A stretch of 64,000 nucleotides of DNA. Origin: Cephalotrichum gorgonifer. Lineage: Eukaryota; Ascomycota; Sordariomycetes; Microascales; Microascaceae. The stretch spans positions 62,001 through 126,000 of the forward strand of contig ONZQ02000016.1 in assembly GCA_900312665.1 (NCBI GenBank), written 5' to 3'. Both the position numbers and the translations under genes were made by a program. Shown one piece after another: positions 33,089 to 44,244 of this stretch. The stretch's first letter is position 1. Each line of letters opens with the position of its first letter. Under the pieces are notes generated by a model, which did no database searches, had not been told where the DNA came from, and saw only the letters and a list, made by a program, of their open reading frames with translations.

Positions 33089-34481
33089 ATGTCGTTTTCC
33101 GCCGCGTCAAGCTTCGCGTCGCGAGGACCCAAGGCAATGTTCGACACGGTCGACCAGTGGCGACGCAGCCGCAAGCCAGCTCAGAACTCCAGCGACCCCG
33201 TCGAACCCCCCGAGGGGACCTCTACAACGCCGCCTCCCCACGAGGACGAGGAAGTCACCCTGCCATCGATTAGCGTCGGGGGCGGCGCGAGCGGCGGTCG
33301 CGCGGGCGCAAGGACATCATCTGCGCGGAAACCAAAAGTGTCACTGACGCCGCGCACCGTGCTCCCGCGGGCCCCGGTCGCCCAAATGAGCCCCGCGATG
33401 CGCTTGAGTCGCTTCATCAATCCTGATCCCGGTACGCGATTTTCTTGATTTCTCCCCCTCCCCGCTAGACTGCGGCGCTTCTGTTTTGCTAATCGAAGCC
33501 TCCCCGCGCGCCCTTCCAGCAGACCAGTCCAAAGACGCGAAGGCGAAGCCTGAGCGCGGCATAACGGCGAAGAGCGATGGCGACGCGACAGCGCAGGACA
33601 GCATCGACGCAAAGGCGAACAGCGATCGCGCCGTACACGCACACGACGAGAGTGACCACGCAAAGGACGAATCCGACGACGCGCATTCCGAAGTCTCTGA
33701 TGGCGAGAAATCGGATAATGCGCACGAGCCCGAGCCCGAGCCCGAGCCCCGCGACGACACCTCCGACTCGACCTCCGTCGGCGATCAGATCGCAGCAGAG
33801 GAGCCCGCGGAGTGGGATCCCCCCTTCAGCCCGCCGCCGCCCCGCCGCCCCAGCATGGGCCTGCGCCGAAGCGCCCGGCACTCCAGCCCCGTCGAGGCAC
33901 CCACGCCGCAAGATACAGACCACGAGCAGGATCAAGACGAAGTTGAGGTCCAGGGCGACGAGAAGAGAGCGGAGCCCGAACCCAAGGTCGAGGACGACAA
34001 GCCCGAGCGCGAGCAGCGATGGATATTCAGGTCTATCAAGGACCACCGTATCTCCTCGCGCGATCCCAACCTCTTCGACCTCCTTATCTCCTGGGTATCG
34101 CCCGACGACGAGGAGTCCTGGGAGCCCGAGGAGAGCATCCACCAAGATGCGCCGAGGGACCTATTCCGGTACTGGAAGAGCGTTGGCGGGCGGGAGGCCT
34201 TCATGAAGGATCCGGGGCTGTGGCACATCGCGTCCGTGAAGAAACACCGTCTGCCGAGAGGCCGACCGCAGATGCTCGTCTCGTGGGTCGGGAGCGAGGA
34301 GGAGTCGTGGGAGCCGGAAGAGACGGTGGCGGAGTCCGCGCCAGCCGCTCTAGAGACGTACTGGGAGGAGAAGGGAGGGCGGGAGAAGTGTGTTGGCGGC
34401 GGCGGCAGTAAGAAGAGGAAGAGGGCCGCTGTGGCGCCAAAGAAGACCGTTCTCGCGAAGAGGACGCGTTCCAAGGCTTAG
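33089..34481 (+). CDS. Nuclear protein with two chromo-like domains
   Basis: Two exons (33089-33431, 33520-34481; phase 1) give 434 residues. The start is MSFSAASSFASRG. Residues 1-280 are disordered: Ser/Pro-rich, then Asp/Glu-rich with an EPEPEPE run and RRSARHSS. Two similar modules follow. Residues 282-340 read WIFRSIKDHR, then LLISWVSPDDEESWEPEES and RYWKSVGGR. Residues 349-405 read WHIASVKKHR, then MLVSWVGSEEESWEPEET and TYWEEKGGR. Both carry the chromo-like pattern of a first-strand aromatic, SW followed by a loop, and WEPEE, then a C-terminal helix. The tail is a lysine-rich likely nuclear localisation signal (KKRKR, KRTRSKA). Chromo modules usually bind methylated histone tails, so a chromatin role is likely. 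The aromatic cage is incomplete by eye. Confidence 0.8.
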
Positions 34482-35977
34482 GGGATGAGGAAGCGACGAA
34501 AGGAACAGCGCCGCGATGTCTGAAGAAAGGAGCGAGCGGGAAATGGAACCGGTTGTGGGCTCCAGGAGCAGAGGGGTTTAGTGTTTTTAGTGTTTTGAGC
34601 TTCTGAGCTTTTTTTTTTTGACGGGTAGAGGTGTGTTACCAGGGGAAGGGGGCTACGGAAGCTGAAGGATACACGGGTCTTCGGGAACGGCGTTTTTAAC
34701 TGCTTTTGAAAACGGGTATTATTGTTGCAAAGGGGGAGAGATTGTTGTTTTTACTACCATTACTATTGTTCGATGTATTTTTCCCTCTTGTTTTTTTTTT
34801 ATTTCCGCTGGCTTGGGGAGAGGCCAAAAACGGGCGTTACGGCGGTTTTTACAGAAAATACGCAGATTTTCTGTCTATATCACTTGTCGTTTGAGCAGCT
34901 GAATTTGCATTATATCCCGAGTGTTTCCGCCTATGTTAACATCTCGCGTGCGTTGCTGATGGGTGATGTAAGCTGTAAGCGAGCGCCGGTCAGCTTATGG
35001 TCTCCCGCTCGGGGGAACGGCATCGGGAGGACGGCATCTGACCTGTTTGGAGGAGGGCGTTTATATGTGGATGTTCCCTAGTCCACCTTTGTTGAACTTG
35101 TATGATCCCGTTCGTGGACAGAAGCAGGCTTGGCTATAGCATCTTGATGCCAACTACCCAACCACTTTGACTCACCAATAGCTCAAGTCGATATTACGAA
35201 AAGGAGCGCGTCCAAAATGCAAGAAAAATTTCTGTACCGAGATTCAGAAGCTTCAGCGTATCTCAGCAACCCTAGCCCGTCTCTATGCACGTAACTCCAA
35301 ATTCGTCGGCAACGTGGGGCATTGTCACGGCAACACACCCAATACCTCCTCCCCGAGCTCCTGTTCTGGAAAGGCGGAAATTTCGGCTCTTTGCTGGCGT
35401 TAAGACTGGGACGTGTGTATCATTCGGGTGCGAGTATTCGCTAATATTTTATCAAGTGTCGATACCGAGGCAGGTTAGATATATGGTGTGTATACTTACG
35501 ATGCATCCCCATAACATCTTGGATGGGGTACTTCACAAAAAAGATATTCCCCCAATTTTGTGGAATTATTGCGCGGAGACATATGTCGTTTATTGTTCAT
35601 ACAAACTAATTGAACTTAATAGTTACTTAGCTGCCTGCGCTCTGACGCCTAGTAATACCCTATCTTTGTTTGTGTCCATGGTTCCTGCGTCATGCCACAA
35701 TATCATGATTACAAATGCCATCAGCTACCTGCATTAGCTGCATCTCCACCCCAACCAGTTGACACTTGACATCGGTCCTTATCTCCGGGGCACTACGGAT
35801 CTAAGCATGAAGTTCCCCGCGCCGGTAGGTGAATAAAACCGGCACCGAACTTCTGGAACCCCGACACCTCCTCCCTCTTTCTTCCCCTGCAAAGTGGTCG
35901 CAACGAGCATCTCTTCTCCCCCCCATACCACACAACTCCTCGCACTCCTCCTAACACCCAACCAAACCCCCGCACAT
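34482..35977. other. Intergenic region
   Basis: 1.5 kb without a supported gene. T-rich stretches (34610-34620, 34790-34800) follow the chromo-like gene and may mark its 3' end. The last 200 bases are C/T-rich upstream of the SDR gene. Confidence 0.55.
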
Positions 35978-36884
35978 ATGGCCCAAACATTCAAGAAAGG
36001 CGGCGTGGCCCTCATCACTGGCGGCGCCTCGGGAATCGGCCTCGCCATCGCAAAGAAGTGTCTCGGCCACGGCATGCGCGTCATCATCGTCGACAAGAAC
36101 CCCGCCACCCTCGCTGACGCCAGCAAGATCTCTACCGACATCACGGTGTTGGAAGCAGACGTGGGTCGGAAGGAAGACTGGGACTCTCTCAAGTCGGTGG
36201 TCGAGCGCGACTTTGGAGGTGAGTTACTCAGCTTAGCGGGTGTTTCGCGAGATTCAAGCAGGCCGTCTGACTAACATGTAAACAGGCCGGATTGACTTCC
36301 TGGCATTAAACGCCGGTATGGGCATGAAATCCCCATGGGACGACCCCTCCGCCTTCAGCACTACCTTCAACACAAACATCATGGGCGTCGTAAACGGCGT
36401 CTCCACCTTCCTCCCCCTCGTGAAGCGCAACGCCTCAGCCGGCACCCCCTCGTCCATCGTCATCACGGGCTCGAAACAGGGCATCACGAACCCCCCCGGC
36501 AACCCGGCCTACAACGCCTCCAAGGCAGCCGTCAAGTCCCTCGCCGAACACCTTAGCTGGGACCTCCGCAACGAGCAGAACCTGTCCGTCCACCTCCTCG
36601 TCCCGGGGTGGACCTTTACCGGGATGACGGGCCCCAGCACGGGGACGGGGGAGAAGCCGGCTGGGGCGTGGCTCCCGGAGCAGGTTGCGGACTTTTTAGA
36701 GAAGAAGATGGGGGAGGGCCAGTTCTGGGTGCTGTGTCCGGACAACGAGGTCACCGAGGCGTTGGATAGGAAGAGGGTGGCGTGGGGTGCGGGTGACTTG
36801 TTGCAGGGGCGACCGCCGTTGAGTCGGTGGAGGGAGAATTGGAAGGAGAGAGCGCAGGAGGGGATTAACAATATGGAGGTGTGA
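35978..36884 (+). CDS. Short-chain dehydrogenase/reductase (SDR)
   Basis: Two exons (35978-36218, 36286-36884) give 279 residues; the 67-nt intron has a CTAAC branch site. All classical SDR marks are present: the cofactor loop TGGASGIG (14-21), LNAG with N89, catalytic S143 in ITGSKQG, and Y156/K160 in YNASK. An Asp at the end of the second strand (VIIVDKN) favours NAD(H). PGWTFTGMTGPSTG after the active site is the usual PG motif. The protein lacks a signal peptide and should be cytosolic. The substrate is unknown, and no neighbouring gene suggests a pathway. Confidence 0.9.
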
Positions 36885-37063
36885 ACGATGGAGATGTATC
36901 CTGAGGTATCTCTATGCGCTTCATAAACGTGAGAAGGGGATAGTGAGATAGCTTACATCTAAGGAGAATGAAAACGAAGGAATGTTGGGCTAGAGTGAGG
37001 CTATCTATTGTAGCGATAGAGGTACATGGGATACCTCATTGATTGGACACGCATACCAACGTG

Positions 37064-38870
37064 TCAGGGTTCTCGCACCCCACCTCCCGTCTCCTCCGTA
37101 TTGCCCCAATCCAAAAGCACGGACTCATACGCTGAGTCTCCCTGGCCTTTGGGGCTCCTAGGCGTCCACTCGAGAGTGAAGGCCTCGGATGGTCCGCCCA
37201 ATACACCTGGCAGTAGAAAATCCCCCAAGATATCTGGTGGCCTCGCCTCCGAAGGAGGAGCATCGTCTGAGTGTCTGTCAGGCACATCATCTACACCCAG
37301 CGACGAGGAATGCATCCCTTTTGACTGCACATACTCCCTAAATACCTCGATGCTTTCCGTCTGCACTATTTCCACCAGTCGTTGCTTCGTGTGCTCGGCT
37401 AGTATCTGAAATTCCTCGTTGAGCTTGGCGATGATGCGCCTCCGAAGGTTCTGCTTCAGATGCATTTCGTACTCCTGAGGATCGAGCTGGTCCCAGACAC
37501 TTTTCGCAGTTTCTGAGATGTCGAAGACTGGGAAGGGTTAGATTACGGATTATTCCCGGTAGCGCTCTGGAGAGAGGCTGGGGATAGATTACTCACAGGG
37601 CCCTGGAATAGACACCTCTTGCACATCTGGGAACAGCGTCCGGTAAATAGCCCTCCACTTCTCTGTAATGCTCATGGTCCTGCTCTTCAACACCTGCCCG
37701 TGAATAGTTTCATACTGATGTTTGGTCATAAACCCCATCTCGGGTGGGATATCCCGAACAAGACAAGGCTCCGTGGCCCTAATGTGCTCTTGCAGCTCGT
37801 CGCCCGTACCAAACGTAAGCCCGCACCTCCCACAGGCGTGTTTCTTGAAGTGGTTCCTTCTGAGGTGCTCCCTTCATATAGACAACACGTCAGCACATTG
37901 GGCCGGTTAGGGCTCTTCTGGGGGGTTGGGGGGGGTTGGGGGGGGGGTAAAGCGCATACTTGAGCCGATTTATACCATCGAATCCCCGCCCAGGGCACGT
38001 CCTCCAGGTCGAAAATTCGAGTGGATGCCTCTTGATATAGGGACAAGCAATCCTTAACTTGTCCGGTTCTCCCCCGTTCAAAGCGCTCGTACTCGGATCC
38101 CCTCGCTCCTCGTCGTCATTACCTTCCCCTTCTTGATCACTTTCGTTTCCCTTTTGTGTCCGACATCGTTTCTTCCCGCGCGTCGCGTCAGGCCCGAACC
38201 TCTGGACAGATGATGAAGGATTCCGTTTGCGTCCTGCGGCTGTTCCTGGGCCATGCTCGTGGTGGGCTTGGCGGAAGGCGACATCAATGAAACGCCTAAA
38301 CAAGCCAATCATCTGCCAAATCACCTCTTCCCCATCGTTACCGAGAACCAACGGGGAAACCGTCTCTAATCCGCATGCCGAGGTGGAATACGAAGTCGCG
38401 TCCTCGCTGGTTTGAGACTGTTCCAGCGAAGACTTCGACTCGGATAGATCGTTCCCCGTCGACTTCGGAGGATTCAGCTTATGGAGGTCATGGTTAGAGG
38501 CAGTTGGCTCCTTCCGTAAGTCGTCGTCCGCTTTGATGCTCTTTCTGGCTGTCACAACAGGGCGCGAAGCACCGTTTTGAGCCTGTGGATTGCGTGCAGG
38601 CCCGCTCGACGTTCTACCTCTAGGGGGGCTGGGCGGTTCGAACTGGGCTTCGAGACCCCATGCTCGTGGACCTTGTGGACCTCGATCTTGCCGCGGTGAA
38701 GGTGGTGGTGTTGGGTCAACTGTGGGAGTGCCGGCCTGGCACTTCCCAGCGGGTCGAGACGTCTGGGTATGACGGAGGGGACCAAATATTGATCCCACAG
38801 CCGTCAATTCGGACGCCATCTGCTTTTCAGTGATTGGAAGTGTTACCATGAATATTGTCGAAGAATCCAT
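37064..38870 (-). CDS. C2H2-type zinc-finger family protein (copy A)
   Basis: Minus-strand exons 38870-37960, 37871-37597 and 37527-37064 join in phase to 549 residues. The first 250 residues are disordered (Pro/Ser-rich, then basic and acidic runs). At about 270 comes IACPYIKRHPLEF, then TCPGRGFDGINRLKEHLRRNH, a degenerate first finger. CGRCGLTFGTGDELQEH is the second, with CX2CX12H followed by Cys. EKWRAIYRTLFPDVQ follows, the usual end of this fungal family's conserved region. The C terminus is helical, then disordered. Such proteins are abundant and poorly characterised in Pezizomycotina; a nuclear nucleic-acid-binding role is assumed. The start could be the later Met at 38849. Intron 1 holds long C runs on the sense strand. 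Confidence 0.75.
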
Positions 38871-40949
38871 TGTGGATGCGCACTCCGACGCTGGTACATA
38901 GAAGGCGTCGTGTTAAGGCAAATAGGCGGGGGAGGCGGTCGCCTTTTGAGCACACGTTCTGCTCGATGCAGACCGATGATCCCACTGACGCATTTGCGCA
39001 GTTCGCAAATGCGCTTTTCTTCATTGGAGATTGGTGTAGCACGGAGGTACCCCAGACATTTTCCACAGGACAGGAGCCTATGAAAGCATGGAGCAGGGCT
39101 TATTCGCCAGTGGCACAAGATCGTCCTGACGAACAGCGACACCGCCCAACGGGGTCATTAAAATTTGCAACGCCAGCTAGGAAGAATGACAGTTCTTGCG
39201 GTGCTTACGCACTCTGCGTAAGTCTTGTGGTACATAATGCCGAATTATACGGAACCTCAAATCTCTAGAACACGGACGAACCATTGTGCTCTTGACCTTG
39301 GGCCTTGTACTACATGACCTTGTTACGGATCGAGTAGACTATACAGCTAGGCAACCGAATCCTTACTCCACATATTACAAATGATGAGACTCTCAATATC
39401 CTAAAGGCATCTTACAGGCCGTGGTACCGGCCGTGGTGCCCAAGTGAGAAGGGGTGTAGGAAACCGCGAAACTTCGACGCACTTTCCCCTCACCCACCGG
39501 GGGCCATTGGACTTCAAAGAGTGTCATTGGGCAGCCAAGGATGTCGTCCTCCCAACATGAGCCGAGAAACTTTGAAGCGAGCTACATGAGACGGCCAGTG
39601 AAATCTAGTCGCAGCGAATGTACTGGCAGGCTGGCGCAGACCCGCACGGTTTCCCCCCACTTCGCTTGGCAAACTTCTACCAAACTTGGTTGGGTGCTGG
39701 AAATGCACCTTTGGACGCCATGGCCGCCACATTTACATCCCAGGGAGGCATCCGATGAGATACGTGTCCCGAGAACAAGCATGCATATCTGCACGTTCGC
39801 CCGGTCAACTTCTTCACCGCCTTCAACTACGCTAGTCGCTTCCGTGTTCAAGGCACATACCCAGGGTGCCACAGAAAGAGCCTACGGCGACGAAGACATA
39901 GCGCCGCAACCGGTAATGGCTGCGCTGGGGTACAGAACTTTAGGGAATGACCTATCTACTTCTAACATCGGTAATATCTATCTCTCGATCGAAAAATTCG
40001 TGGAGATCCAGCCGGAGGCACCCAGCCCTTCTCAGTCGCGTTGGCGGGGTGTACCGCAGCACGACGTCACGAACCCGATCAGAAGCTTTTGCTTACCGCT
40101 GGCCAATCAACGACGGCCCATTGCGATGTCGGTCGAGTGGAGAGATGGGCGGAAATCGAAAGGTGAGGTCTTCGAGGCCCCAATCGAGAGGTCAAGATTA
40201 TCCTTTCCGGAAAGCCAAGAATAGGGGATAGGGACGGCCGAGAATGTAATCCTAGGATTGTGAATAAGCGAATGTTCTATGTGTACCGTCCGACCCGGAG
40301 AGCATACACCTTGTCTCTTCCGTCAATCGATACTGTTGGCGGCCACTCCCCATTTGCTCGACGAAGGCGGGTTGCTAATAGCTGTTGTAGGCCGATTTAC
40401 CCCGGCCCCGATTGGGAAAACTGTCACTCCAACTTCTCTGCCTTATTGCGGCTCCCCCCTCCAAATGGCAAGCATCCCATACATTCTTGTTCCCTGAAAA
40501 GGTCTTGAGCAAGACCTTCCTGGACTCACTGGGTAACTCTGCCGCCCCTCTCTCTGAGAGGAGGGGAATATACCAGGGGCAACAGTCTTTCCCTCCCAAG
40601 TTTTGTCCTCAATCTCTGTCCCAATCTGCCTACTCCCGCGTACAGATACACTGGAAGCGCTAAATAGTTGCACAATATAGGACCCCCGGGATATCCACCA
40701 CTCAAATTCCCCAAAGGGCGCCCAGCTGGCCAGTTTCAAGTCGGTGGGTGATCAAACCGATATATTGCCGGTTTTTGCCTCTAACAGAATAAGAGACGGG
40801 TAGACATCTCCTCTGACGATTACTTCCTGTGGAATATGTGTTGATTGAAACATTGATGTGGCCCCTAAAGTAGGTTAGTATGGAAAGATACCGCTCTGAA
40901 ACTTCTTCTCGTCGTTCTTCCAGGGGGGGTTCATGAGATGACACAACGC
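38871..40949. other. Intergenic region
   Basis: 2 kb without a supported gene. A 227-codon plus-strand frame (39541-40224) starts with ATG but has no domain and a non-coding-like composition. The region lies between copy A of the zinc-finger family and a decayed gene at 40.95-41.45 kb. Confidence 0.45.
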
Positions 40950-41450
40950 TTATTCGATGGCGTATTCAACTTCGAACGCCGAACAGGCGAAGTTCATCTT
41001 GACGGGGACCATGCTGCCCGACCCCCTTCTCAGATATATGGTCACCCTACATCCAAAAGGGGTAAGTGGGTGGCCTTAGTTCTCGTAGTAAGGTGGCGAA
41101 TATAACCCCCCCCTTCTCTTACCCCCATCATTCCATGGCTCTGGGTCTGGACCAATAAGGCGATTAGGCACATTCCTGGTTGAACTTGTTCGTCATCAAA
41201 GAAATACGCCAGGACTTGATACCGGACACCAGAGCGAGCTGTGAGAATCGCCGGTGTCCCGGCAGAAGCCACCGGTGCAACCAACCGAGGATAGACAAAT
41301 TCTTCATGTCAGAATATCACCTTGTGCGGGGCCTAGTTGCCGGCCACACCGGGTGGCCATGAATAACGTTCTGGTCACCCATGGCAAGGATCATTGACTT
41401 TAGACATGACATCAAACAGGTCAGGGTGTTCAGGATCGGATCAATTATCT
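40950..41450 (-). pseudogene. Decayed coding relic, unknown family
   Basis: A minus-strand frame near 41340-41130 reads APHKVIF, TGA, HEEFVYPRLVAPVASAG and TPAILTARSGVRYQVLAYF, then DDEQVQPGMCLIALL. The TGA and a TAG just before APHK are nonsense codons; the TGA could come from TGG by one transition. A GTAAGA donor near 41121 and a TGTAG acceptor at 41047 precede VTIYLRRGSGSMVPVKMNF and FEVEYAIE, then TAA (40952-40950), although the phase across this junction is off by one. The coherent hydrophobic/charged pattern marks it as a former gene. I do not know the family. Sequence to 41850 may include more of it. Confidence 0.45.
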
Positions 41451-41859
41451 AGACAACGATTTTAGGATAGTCAGCGGATGGCGAAAATGGTCTCCATGTA
41501 ACCGGAAAGATTCTGGGGCGTCCTTACCCAGTCAGTACACCCAGATCTTAGAGTCGAGATCGGAGTGATACCACCTCTGCGCAGACACTATCGTTTCCTC
41601 ATAGAAGGTCGAGTGACGATTTCCGCCGACAACTCGCCTCAAGATTCATGGGGTTGAGCTAATCGGAGGTATCGTGATAAACGAGGCATATAATCCTCAT
41701 CAGAGCGAAGAGGGTCGGATTCGTAGATAGAGCCAAGTTGAGCGCTACCAGTCCTTGGGTGTTGCGCCGAGTGTATCCTGGGTCGCAATTGACCACAGTC
41801 TCTTCAAGAGCATGGTCTATGGGTTGCCGCTTCCTAGACTCTGGAGGCAACAAGGGATG
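41451..41859. other. Intergenic region
   Basis: A 65-codon minus-strand frame (41853-41659), with DHALEETVVNCDPGY and LVALNLALSTNPTLFAL, looks protein-like. It may be an upstream piece of the relic at 40950-41450, but no splice path joins them. Confidence 0.35.
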
Positions 41860-42261
41860 TTACGATGGGTTCATCGTGATCCCAGAAATCCATGGAGGAG
41901 GGCCGCCCTCCTGTATCCTGCCAGAGAAGTTCTCTTTAGGATAATTGGTAATGTTGCAATCGTACGTGCCACCATCAGACCTAACACCTTGATGTTCAGG
42001 GTGGGTTAGTGAGCGAGTCGGTGGCCGTGGGCTCGTGCCTCTGGAGAAACCTAGGTCTCCCTGCGACTGCGAATCCGCCATCTCGAGCGAGATGCTCTTA
42101 TAAATGGGATTTCCGTAGCAGGGCGAACCCAACCCCTCCACATCTGAAAACGTGTTTGGGTAAAAGAACGAATCCACCCGCTCCGTATCAGAAGCCATGT
42201 CTGGGTACAAGGCCAAACCCGTCTGCTCCATATATGAGAACATCTCTTGGCTGCCATCCAT
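41860..42261 (-). other. In-frame open stretch after zinc-finger copy B stop, with 15-residue repeats
   Basis: Directly after copy B's TAA the same frame stays open for 133 codons starting ATG GAT GGC. Residues at 42231-42187, 42186-42142 and 42141-42097 form three 15-residue units: MEQTGLALYPDMASD, TERVDSFFYPNTFSD and VEGLGSPCYGNPIYK. Repeats conserved at protein level imply past or present translation. It could be an old C-terminal extension cut off by the stop, a readthrough tail, or a separate small gene. Confidence 0.4.
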
Positions 42262-43430
42262 TTAAGTGCTTCCCGTACTACTTTCATACATGGTTCCCAA
42301 CCCATCCGATGGCCCCCGATGATCGGCCTGCTCGTTGGGTGTCTCAAAGCCAACCGTCTCGTAAGGTAACGCGTACGACTGAGTCGGCTGGGAAGGAAAG
42401 CCCTGCACGTTCAGTGTACCCGTTCCCGAGAAATCGCCGTCGTCCGCACACTTGATAAGCGAATTCGCAGCCGGCTGCAAGGCACACGTCGCTTTGGATC
42501 GCAGGTAGTCATTTAGCGCCTCCACACTTGCATCCTTTAAAATCTCGACGATTATATCCATCCAGTGCTCGGCTATTATCTGGAATTTTCCCTTGAGATT
42601 GGAGAGGACATGCTCTGAAATATGACGATCCAGGCATTTCCTATACTCGTTCGGATATATCTCCTGACTGCGCCTTTCTGAGGTTACTGTGACGTCGTAA
42701 TCCGATGGTTCCGTAGGATCGATGCCTGCAAATAATCAGATGCCAGAATTTCACCATGGAGCAAGCTCTGTTTGTGGAAGGGGTGGGCGGGGATAGCTCA
42801 CAGGGCATGGTAATCCTCATATCATCGATACCTGGCTTGGGAATACGTTGCCCGGCCACATCAGGAAAGAGAGTGACATATACGGCATCCCAACTGCCTA
42901 TAGAGGGGCGCTCATGTATCTTCCCTAATTGAATATCTTCCCACTGCAGCTGAGTCATGAACCCAAACTCTGGCTGGATATCCTGAACAAGACAGGGCGT
43001 TTCCGCCCTCAGGTGGTCTTGTAATAAGCGACTCGTTTGTAATTGGACTCCACACCTCACACAGACATGCTTTTTGAGGTGCCTTTCTCTAAGGTGCTTC
43101 CTAGTGTGACACATTAGCGTTCCATACTCTTAGAAAGGAGGGAAGGCTCCGGTAAATACAAACCTGACCTCATTCAGGCCGACAAAGCCGGGTCCAGAAC
43201 ACGTCGTCCAGTTCGAGTCCCGTTTGGCGTAGGGGCAGGCAATCCTTCCCTCCTCTGATTGGTCCTCTTCCGAACTGTTCGTACAGGAATCTGTAAGAAG
43301 GGTCTGAGCACTATTGCAAGGCCCCAAAACGCTAGTACGTTAGAAGGATGTATCAACTTAAGCGAGGTGTCGCAAACCCCTGTAAAATTAGGCTTGCCAG
43401 CTGACAGGAGAATTGCTCCTGTACATGCAT
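42262..43430 (-). CDS. C2H2-type zinc-finger family protein (copy B)
   Basis: Minus-strand exons 43331-43164, 43100-42802 and 42725-42262 carry IACPYAKRDSNWTTC, GPGFVGLNEVRKHLRERH, then CVRCGVQLQTSRLLQDH (CX2CX12H) and FGFMTQLQWEDIQLGK. Intron phases (2, then 1) match copy A, and the last exon is 464 nt in both. No ATG lies in frame upstream of the first finger. The only solution I see is a small exon 43430-43378 (MHVQEQFSCQLASL..) with a 46-nt intron and weak GTTTGC donor, giving 327 residues; that part is tentative. The N terminus is about 200 residues shorter than in copy A. Copy C ends only 31 bases upstream on the same strand. Confidence 0.6.
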
Positions 43431-43461
43431 CTCACGTATATAAGGGATGCACTTATTCCAC

Positions 43462-44244
43462 CTAGTTATCATGAATATGAAGGACAAGGTGGTCCCGTTT
43501 TCCCACAGAATCATCTTCCTCTTTGAAGGCTGAACTAGGGGTACAATCCCCCTTCTCCAACCCAGCTACCACCCCGTACAGCAGCTTGCTAAAAAGGTCC
43601 TTGAGGTGTACATCGCTAGGCAAATCGGCCGTGAAGTTCGAACGGACTGTCGATATGATGTGCTGGCTATCTCTCCTCCACGCATCTTGTATAATGTGAG
43701 AAACCTCCTCCACTACCGTGCCCAGGTACCTTCTTTTAGGTACCTCCTTGTCTTTGAACAATTCTTTCCAGATGCTGTCCCATTCGCCGATCGGTGAGAG
43801 ATTTCCATCCTGAGATTTGCTTGAGATATCCTTGGGGTCGTAGTCGGCAGGTCTCCCCCCAGCGACGGTGGTAATTTTCTGGGAACCTCGATGGCCTATG
43901 GATGGATGTACATGCTGGCGACGGAGATGTTGCCTGACGTCCTTTGGCCGTTTCAACGTACGGTTCATACAGTCCATGTTGTGTATCGGGAACATCCGAA
44001 AGAAAGGGCATGCAAATCTAGGCCCATCAGTCCCCCCCTTGACGGGCCGTGACTCATCAGATAAATCTCCCTTCGTCTTCTTCGTCCGGATTCGCTTGGT
44101 CTGGACTTTCGTATTGCTGCATCGGTCGATCGGCCTCTTTCCTGTTCCCCGGATGGAGGTTGTCGAGAGTTCGGCCCCGGAAAGCGTAGGTTTGGCTGAA
44201 AACATGGTATCTGTCGAAGCAAACCGTTGGAGGTTGGCGTCCAT
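43462..44244 (-). CDS. C2H2-type zinc-finger family protein (copy C, second finger missing)
   Basis: One exon of 260 codons starts with ATG in MDANLQRFASTD. A basic stretch (KVQTKRIRTKKTKG) resembles a nuclear localisation signal. RFACPFFRMFP, then CMNRTLKRPKDVRQHLRRQH, is the family's first finger. The expected second CX2C finger is absent: sequence continues HPSIGHRGSQKITTV before GEWDSIWKELFKD, the counterpart of KW..IY..LFP in the other copies. The middle has therefore been lost or replaced. The tail is helical and acidic. It may be a shortened functional form or a decaying copy. The stop lies 31 bases from the tentative start of copy B. Confidence 0.6.
   Translation of the reverse strand: MDANLQRFASTDTMFSAKPTLSGAELSTTSIRGTGKRPIDRCSNTKVQTKRIRTKKTKGDLSDESRPVKGGTDGPRFACPFFRMFPIHNMDCMNRTLKRPKDVRQHLRRQHVHPSIGHRGSQKITTVAGGRPADYDPKDISSKSQDGNLSPIGEWDSIWKELFKDKEVPKRRYLGTVVEEVSHIIQDAWRRDSQHIISTVRSNFTADLPSDVHLKDLFSKLLYGVVAGLEKGDCTPSSAFKEEDDSVGKRDHLVLHIHDN

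Noticed and set aside
33489..34145. 218-codon minus-strand frame opposite the chromo-like gene
   Set aside because: Shadow of the acidic disordered region; hydrophobicity arises from the complement of Asp/Glu codons.
39541..40224. 227-codon plus-strand frame between zinc-finger copies A and B
   Set aside because: Composition rich in Ser/Arg/Pro/His without hydrophobic core, no recognisable motif, and antisense frames equally open.
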